Source: Pseudoalteromonas sp. 0303
GTDB taxonomy: Bacteria > Pseudomonadota > Gammaproteobacteria > Enterobacterales > Alteromonadaceae
Assembly (NCBI RefSeq): GCF_013349995.1
Contig: NZ_JABVXF010000039.1
Span: forward strand, 1-38,776
Direction: 5' to 3'
DNA length: 38,776 nt
The position numbers and the translations under genes are program-made. Below the pieces are notes generated by a model that worked only from the letters and a program-made list of their open reading frames with translations, made no database searches and was not told where the DNA came from. This document shows, in pieces, positions 34,221 through 38,776 of this stretch (position 1 is the stretch's first letter; every line of letters starts with the position of its first letter).

Positions 34221-35327
34221 TCACTGTTCGTCTTCGAGTTCTGCAACAGTTACCATCACTTTTAAGACCTTACCATCGCGGTAAATCTCAAATTCAAGTT
34301 CTTTCCCTGGCTCTGTATTCGCCAGTTTCTCAAGCACTTGTTGTGGGTTTGCTACAGGAATACCGCCAATTTTTATTACAATGTCAGTTTCTCTGATGCC
34401 AGCTTTCCAAGCTGGGCCAAATGGATCAAGTTGAGAAATACGCATGCCTGCAACAGGTGTAAAGCTATCGCTTACATCTTTGCCTGTGCTATCAATGCCT
34501 GTGCCACTAAAGCCTAAATAGCCACGGACTACACGGCCATGTTTGATTAGCTTATCCATCACATCTTTGGCAATCGAGTAAGGTACCGCAAAGAAGATAC
34601 CCTGAATATCGAGATTTTCATGAGTTTTAAATTGCGCCGAGGTAATACCGACTAAGTCACCTCGTGAATTGACTAACGCGCCACCTGAGTTACCTACGTT
34701 AATCGCAGCATCCATCTGTAACAGGCTGCTGTAAGGGCTATCGATTAAGTTTTGTTTACCCGTCGCACTGATAATACCTTGGGTAATGGTTTGACCTAAG
34801 TTAAGCGGGTTACCAATAGCTAAAACAACATCACCTACACGTGGTTTAAATTTATCGTTTACTGGAATTTTTGGTAAATGCTCAGCGCTGATCTTTAATA
34901 GCGCTAAATCTGTTTGAGTATCAAAACCAATCACTTGTACATCATAAAAACGACGGCCATCAGCGAGTGTCACGATAATAAGGTCGGCATTTTTGATTAC
35001 ATGGTAGTTAGTCAGAATATAGCCGTCTTGGGTCATGATCACTCCAGAGCCAAGAGCTTGAACGGTGTTTTGGCGTTTATAGCGCGGTTGATTCGAAATA
35101 CTTTCTGAAAAAATAGTAACAACCGACGGTGCCGCTTTTTGCACTGCATCAGCAAAGCTCATGTGCTCTGATGATATCGCCGCAGGTAAATTCATATCTG
35201 GTAACAGTGTGCTACGAAGGCTTGGGCTAAATAACACCACTAAAAAGGCAATGCCTAAACCGGTGAAAAGCGGAGGAAGGATAAATTTAAAAAGTTTTAG
35301 CACAGTATTCTTATTATCAGTGAGCAA
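34221..35327 (-). CDS. degS: Periplasmic site-1 protease DegS
   Basis: DegS is an inner-membrane-anchored trypsin-like protease that senses misfolded outer-membrane porins and cuts the anti-sigma factor RseA to release sigma-E. The 368 residues have an N-terminal membrane anchor (about 15-35), the catalytic His in LTNYHVI, an Asp in QTDLALLKI, the Ser in NVGNSGGALV, and a single PDZ domain (about 265-360) with the YLGFSG carboxylate-binding loop. One PDZ and the anchor separate it from DegQ/DegP. It is downstream of degQ on the same strand but separated by a terminator. Confidence 0.93.
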   Translation of the reverse strand: MLTDNKNTVLKLFKFILPPLFTGLGIAFLVVLFSPSLRSTLLPDMNLPAAISSEHMSFADAVQKAAPSVVTIFSESISNQPRYKRQNTVQALGSGVIMTQDGYILTNYHVIKNADLIIVTLADGRRFYDVQVIGFDTQTDLALLKISAEHLPKIPVNDKFKPRVGDVVLAIGNPLNLGQTITQGIISATGKQNLIDSPYSSLLQMDAAINVGNSGGALVNSRGDLVGITSAQFKTHENLDIQGIFFAVPYSIAKDVMDKLIKHGRVVRGYLGFSGTGIDSTGKDVSDSFTPVAGMRISQLDPFGPAWKAGIRETDIVIKIGGIPVANPQQVLEKLANTEPGKELEFEIYRDGKVLKVMVTVAELEDEQ

Positions 35328-35346
35328 TCCCTTAATGATGGCACAA

Positions 35347-35382
35347 AAAAAATAACAGCGGCAAGCACCGCTGTTATTTTTT
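35347..35382 (-). terminator. Intrinsic terminator between degQ and degS
   Basis: A 15-bp stem (aataacagcgg / ccgctgttatt core with A/T flanks) has a 6-base loop and T-run on the minus strand after the degQ stop. Confidence 0.85.
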
Positions 35383-35401
35383 CATGATTTATCAACTAGG
35401 T

Positions 35402-36754
35402 TTACTGGATCAGTACGAAAATAAGCTCTCTACCGCGCTTAACACCTAGTACGATGTTACCTTTGGTATTTTCGATGATCTTATTCATGTCGCGAATTGT
35501 TTCAACGCGTTGACGGTTAACTTGCATGATCACGTCACCTTCTTCAAGGCCAACGCGAGCAGCAGGAGAACGTGCTTGCACGCCGGTTACTTCAACCCCT
35601 TTTCCATCACTCTTCTGAGTGTTTTCTAATGTTGCACCTTGGAAAGCAGGGTGTGTCTCTTCGCCAGCGGCAGTAGTTGCTGATGCACCATCGAGTGTGA
35701 CATTTACAGTTTTAACTTTGCCATCTCGGTAAATGCCCAGTTTTACTTTTTTGCCTTCACCAAGTGTGGCAATTTTACTGCGTAGTTCATGGAAGCCACT
35801 AATTTCGGTGCCATCGACGCTAATAATTACATCACCGGCTTTGATACCCGCTTTACTTGCTGCGGTATCATCCATTACTTGCATAACGTAAGCGCCTTGC
35901 TTCACGTCAAGTTGTTGTGCTTTAGCAAGGCCTGCATCAAGTGGGCGTCCCGAAATACCTAACGAACCGCGACGTACTTCGCCATGCTCGATAATTTGGT
36001 CAACTAGGTTTTTCATCATGGTAGATGGAATGGCAAAGCCAATGCCCACGTTGCCGCCAGATGCGCCTAAGATAGCGGTGTTGATACCAATTAGTTCACC
36101 ATTAAGGTTTACTAACGCGCCGCCTGAGTTACCTTGGTTGATAGCTGCATCGGTTTGAATAAAGTCTTCATAACCTTCTATATTTAAACCGCTACGGCCA
36201 AGGGCACTGACGATACCTGATGTTACTGTGTGACTTAAACCAAATGGATTACCAATGGCAACTGCAAAATCACCTACACGTAACTGATCCGAATCGGCAA
36301 TTTTAAGCGCGGTTAAGTCCTCTGCATCAATTTGCAATAAGGCAATATCTGATTCTTTGTCGCTACCGATTTTAGTTGCTTCATATTCGCGACCATCTTC
36401 TAAGGTCACCACCATTTTTTCGGCATCTTCGATAACATGGTTATTGGTTACCACGTAACCTTCGTCTGCATCAATGATCACACCTGAGCCTAGGCCACTA
36501 AATTCACGCTTTTGGCTGCCACCACGAGGAACACCAAAAAAGTCATCAAAAGGAGTCGCACGGCGGCGGACTTCTTTTGAACCTGATACTTGAATACTCA
36601 CCACACCCGGTGTGATCTGTTCAAGCATAGGTGCTAGGGTTGGCAATTGTTGTCCATTTACAGCAACAGGAAGTTTTGCCATTGAAATTGCAGGACTTAA
36701 TAATAAGCTAGAAGATAAAATAGCAGCACTGATAACAGATAATTTCATTTTCAT
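35402..36754 (-). CDS. degQ: Periplasmic serine protease DegQ (HtrA family)
   Basis: DegQ is a chaperone-protease of the periplasm. The 450 residues have a signal peptide (cleavage near AISMA, residue about 26), the trypsin-like domain with VTNNHVI (His), ESDIALLQI (Asp) and NQGNSGGALV (Ser), and two PDZ domains (about 255-345 and 365-450). Length and the short loop after the signal (E. coli DegQ 455, DegP 474) favour DegQ. The degQ-degS pairing is conserved. degQ follows zapG on the same strand after a terminator. Confidence 0.92.
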   Translation of the reverse strand: MKMKLSVISAAILSSSLLLSPAISMAKLPVAVNGQQLPTLAPMLEQITPGVVSIQVSGSKEVRRRATPFDDFFGVPRGGSQKREFSGLGSGVIIDADEGYVVTNNHVIEDAEKMVVTLEDGREYEATKIGSDKESDIALLQIDAEDLTALKIADSDQLRVGDFAVAIGNPFGLSHTVTSGIVSALGRSGLNIEGYEDFIQTDAAINQGNSGGALVNLNGELIGINTAILGASGGNVGIGFAIPSTMMKNLVDQIIEHGEVRRGSLGISGRPLDAGLAKAQQLDVKQGAYVMQVMDDTAASKAGIKAGDVIISVDGTEISGFHELRSKIATLGEGKKVKLGIYRDGKVKTVNVTLDGASATTAAGEETHPAFQGATLENTQKSDGKGVEVTGVQARSPAARVGLEEGDVIMQVNRQRVETIRDMNKIIENTKGNIVLGVKRGRELIFVLIQ

Positions 36755-36794
36755 AGTCTGGGTTTACTCCACTTCAGAGATAAAGCAAAAACTA

Positions 36795-36820
36795 AAAAGG
36801 GCTGCATAAGCAGCCCTTTT
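36795..36820 (-). terminator. Intrinsic terminator between zapG and degQ
   Basis: The stem aaaagggctgc (36795-36805) / gcagccctttt (36810-36820) has an ataa loop. It lies only about 40 bp upstream of the degQ ATG, so any degQ promoter must overlap it or lie in the short gap. Confidence 0.85.
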
Positions 36821-36877
36821 CTTGGTTTAGATATAAAGCTGATATATCTAAAGACTATGGGGTCAAAAAAAAGTTCA

Positions 36878-37321
36878 TCAAGAGGCTTTAGAATGTTCTG
36901 AAACTTTCTCTGAACCAGTGAACAAGCCCGTTTCACCTACAACATAGTCAGCAGGTTGTGCTTCGGCACTTGAACGATCGCCTCTGCGGTCTTGTAATGA
37001 GTTTTGTAATTGCTCAGTCGTTTCTTTAGAAAAGAATGGCTCATTTGGATGCTGTTTTTTATCAGTAAGTAGTAGTTTATTTGTTTCTTCTACATGGTTC
37101 AGTAGCTGGTCGTAGTTATCTTTCATTTTAGATACTAGCTTACCTGTGCTCGCTAGATGATCAGCTACATCTTGACGATATTGTTCAAGCGCATTGTTAG
37201 CTTGCTCGACTTGTTGTTCTAGTTCGTCTTGCTTAAATTGTTTTTTGGTTACAAAAGCACCAATGAAGAATGCTGAAATTGCAACGATGATTAGAATACC
37301 TACCCAGGTAATTGTGCCCAT
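36878..37321 (-). CDS. zapG: YhcB/ZapG (DUF1043) cell envelope and division protein
   Basis: This inner-membrane protein links division and envelope growth in E. coli (YhcB). The 147 residues have an N-terminal transmembrane segment (about 5-25, GILIIVAISAFFIGAFV), a coiled coil (QDELEQQVEQANNALEQYRQDVADH region, 30-85), and a variable polar tail. The family motif QYRQDVADHLASTGKLVSKM is present. The gene sits between degQ and the divergent zapE, as yhcB does in E. coli. Confidence 0.9.
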   Translation of the reverse strand: MGTITWVGILIIVAISAFFIGAFVTKKQFKQDELEQQVEQANNALEQYRQDVADHLASTGKLVSKMKDNYDQLLNHVEETNKLLLTDKKQHPNEPFFSKETTEQLQNSLQDRRGDRSSAEAQPADYVVGETGLFTGSEKVSEHSKAS

Positions 37322-37499
37322 AAATCTACCCCTTTGGGAAAAAATAACAAAAACAAATGCTTTAAAAGCATTTATAGTCCAATCATTATTAAAATATGCT
37401 TAATTTGATTGTGAAATCATACTGCGGGCTAATATACCCTGAGATACGATGCGTGTTAATATACTGTGCAAATTTAACTGTGTTTTATTGTAACGACCT

Positions 37500-38588
37500 A
37501 TGACTCCTTGGCAGAAATACCAACAAGATTTACAACGTGAAGACTTTGTACATGATGCAGCGCAAGAAAATGCAGTGCGCCATTTGCAAAGACTCTATGA
37601 TGACCTAACGGCAGACAAACCGGCCGCGAAGGGGTGGTTTGCCAAACTATTCTCTAAAGATAGCACGCCGAGTATAAAAGGGCTGTATTTTTGGGGCGGA
37701 GTAGGTAGAGGTAAGACCTATTTAGTTGATACTTTCTACGAAGCTTTACCTACTGATCGTAAGATGCGTGTGCACTTTCACCGTTTTATGCATCGCGTGC
37801 ATGATGAGCTGAAAAAGTTAAAAAATACCAGTAATCCATTAAATGTGGTTGCAGATATCTTTAAATCAGAAACAGATATTATCTGTTTTGATGAATTTTT
37901 TGTGCAAGATATCACTGATGCAATGCTACTAGGTGGTTTGATGGAAGCATTATTTGAACGCGGTATTGTGCTGGTTGCTACATCAAACATCGTGCCTGAT
38001 GAGCTGTATCGAAACGGTTTACAACGTGCGCGTTTCTTACCAGCAATTGAGCTGGTAAAAGCCAACACCGAAATCGTAAATGTAGACTCGGGGGTTGATT
38101 ATCGTTTACGTACCCTTGAGCAAGCCGAAATTTTCCATAGTCCGCTTGATAAGCAAGCTGATGATAATTTATTTGAATACTTCGATAAGTTGTCACCTGA
38201 GCCGGGTGTGCTCGATAAAGAAATTGAAATTGAAGGGCGGATGATCAAAACCCGTAAAGTGTCTGACTGTATTGCTATGTTTGAGTTTAGTGAACTATGT
38301 GAAACAGCCCGCAGCCAAGTTGACTATATGGAAATAAGCCGACTTTATAACACGGTGATTTTGTCTAACGTAAAATCATTAGGCCAAGCCAATGATGATG
38401 CGGCACGTCGTTTTATCGCGTTAGTGGATGAGTTCTATGAGCGTCATGTAACGCTGATTATCTCTGCAGAAAAGCCAATAACCGAACTATATAGCGAAGG
38501 TAACTTAAATTTTGAATTTAAGCGTTGTATTAGCCGACTACAAGAAATGCAATCGCTGGAGTATTTAGCAAAAGAGCATCTAGCGTAG
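37500..38588 (+). CDS. zapE: Cell division protein ZapE (AFG1-like ATPase)
   Basis: ZapE is an FtsZ-associated ATPase important when division is stressed. The 362-residue protein starts MTPWQKYQQDLQREDF and shows Walker A GGVGRGKT (about 66-73), Walker B DIICFDEFFVQDI, the VATSNIVPDELYRNGLQR sensor segment and a C-terminal RCISRLQEMQSLEYL. It is divergent from zapG. The 178-bp gap contains an inverted repeat atgcttt/aaagcat (about 37356-37370) and TAATAT at 37430-37435, but no confident promoter. Confidence 0.95.
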   Translation: MTPWQKYQQDLQREDFVHDAAQENAVRHLQRLYDDLTADKPAAKGWFAKLFSKDSTPSIKGLYFWGGVGRGKTYLVDTFYEALPTDRKMRVHFHRFMHRVHDELKKLKNTSNPLNVVADIFKSETDIICFDEFFVQDITDAMLLGGLMEALFERGIVLVATSNIVPDELYRNGLQRARFLPAIELVKANTEIVNVDSGVDYRLRTLEQAEIFHSPLDKQADDNLFEYFDKLSPEPGVLDKEIEIEGRMIKTRKVSDCIAMFEFSELCETARSQVDYMEISRLYNTVILSNVKSLGQANDDAARRFIALVDEFYERHVTLIISAEKPITELYSEGNLNFEFKRCISRLQEMQSLEYLAKEHLA

Positions 38589-38591
38589 TAG

Positions 38592-38626
38592 AGCTGTCAG
38601 CTTTCAGCCGTCAGTTTTTAGCTGAT
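38592..38626. repeat. Degenerate heptamer repeats just after zapE
   Basis: Five consecutive 7-mers in register: AGCTGTC, AGCTTTC, AGCCGTC, AGTTTTT, AGCTGAT. They are variants of the AGCTGAT unit (same cycle as GATAGCT) that forms the perfect array at 38700. They begin 4 bp after the zapE stop. Confidence 0.7.
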
Positions 38627-38699
38627 CGAGATGGTGGTTTAGTTTTTATGTTTTTTAACCACAATAGCTTTACATTTATTTCTCTGGTTTTATGTTTTT

Positions 38700-38776
38700 G
38701 ATAGCTGATAGCTGATAGCTGATAGCTGATAGCTGATAGCTGATAGCTGATAGCTGATAGCTGATAGCTGATAGCT
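38700..38776. repeat. Perfect heptanucleotide tandem array, (GATAGCT)11, running off the window end
   Basis: Exactly 11 identical copies of GATAGCT fill the last 77 bases with no interruption, and the array is cut by the end of the window. The plus strand has a TGA or TAG in all frames. The minus strand has no stop in any frame, but there is no start or ribosome-binding site. There are no spacers, so it is not a CRISPR array. Confidence 0.97.

Noticed and set aside
38700..38776. CRISPR-like repeat array or coding repeat
   Set aside because: The unit is 7 bp with no spacers. The stop-free minus strand has no start codon or ribosome-binding site.

Overview
The window looks like chromosomal core DNA of a marine gammaproteobacterium, most likely Pseudoalteromonas or a close relative. 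The evidence is the moderately AT-rich base composition, protein sequences of Alteromonadales type, and gene orders shared with Vibrio, Shewanella and E. coli: priA/rpmE, metJ-metBL, mrcA/pilMNOPQ-aroKB-damX-dam-rpe-gph-trpS, uvrA/ssb, and degS-degQ-zapG/zapE. No rRNA, tRNA, prophage, CRISPR array or complete insertion sequence was seen.

Layout. 1-1062: signalling half of a chemotaxis receptor whose membrane/HAMP part is missing or out of frame, then a small tandem duplication and a terminator. 1094-1261: MITE-like palindromic element ending on the stop codon of a DUF971 gene. 1258-6372 (minus): DUF971, hslU, hslV, a short ftsN and priA, with a likely heat-shock promoter and a leader hairpin before hslV. 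6494-6865: rpmE with its promoter, a probable L31 autoregulatory leader and a terminator. 7357-8650: single-domain malic enzyme. 8691-12902: metJ divergent from metB-metL, with tandem met boxes between them. 12929-15433 (minus): mrcA (PBP1a), divergent from pilMNOPQ (15566-20413), followed by aroK, aroB, damX and dam. 24477-24964 (minus): two small genes (DUF2970, and a secreted orphan). 25194-27752: possible short upstream ORF, rpe, gph, trpS. 27758-29041 (minus): a 23-residue membrane microprotein, a decayed TraB/GumN C-terminus and an orphan membrane protein. 29054-31873 (minus): uvrA. 32036-34182: yajR-like transporter and ssb. 34221-37321 (minus): degS, degQ, zapG. 37500-38588: zapE. 38592-38776: heptamer repeats reaching the last base.

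How the genes fit together. Much of the window serves envelope growth and division: FtsN and DamX (both SPOR proteins), PBP1a, ZapG, ZapE, and the type IV pilus alignment complex with its secretin. A second theme is protein quality control: HslVU in the cytoplasm, DegS and DegQ in the periplasm. A third is replication and repair (PriA, SSB, UvrA, Dam). Methionine synthesis forms a compact MetJ-controlled regulon.

I found no large new defence or metabolic system. The less ordinary material is small: the heptamer array at the window end, the microprotein coupled to the TraB remnant, the MITE-like element, the headless receptor, and several leader structures. The window starts in a disrupted gene and ends inside a perfect repeat, so it may be a contig whose ends were set by assembly.
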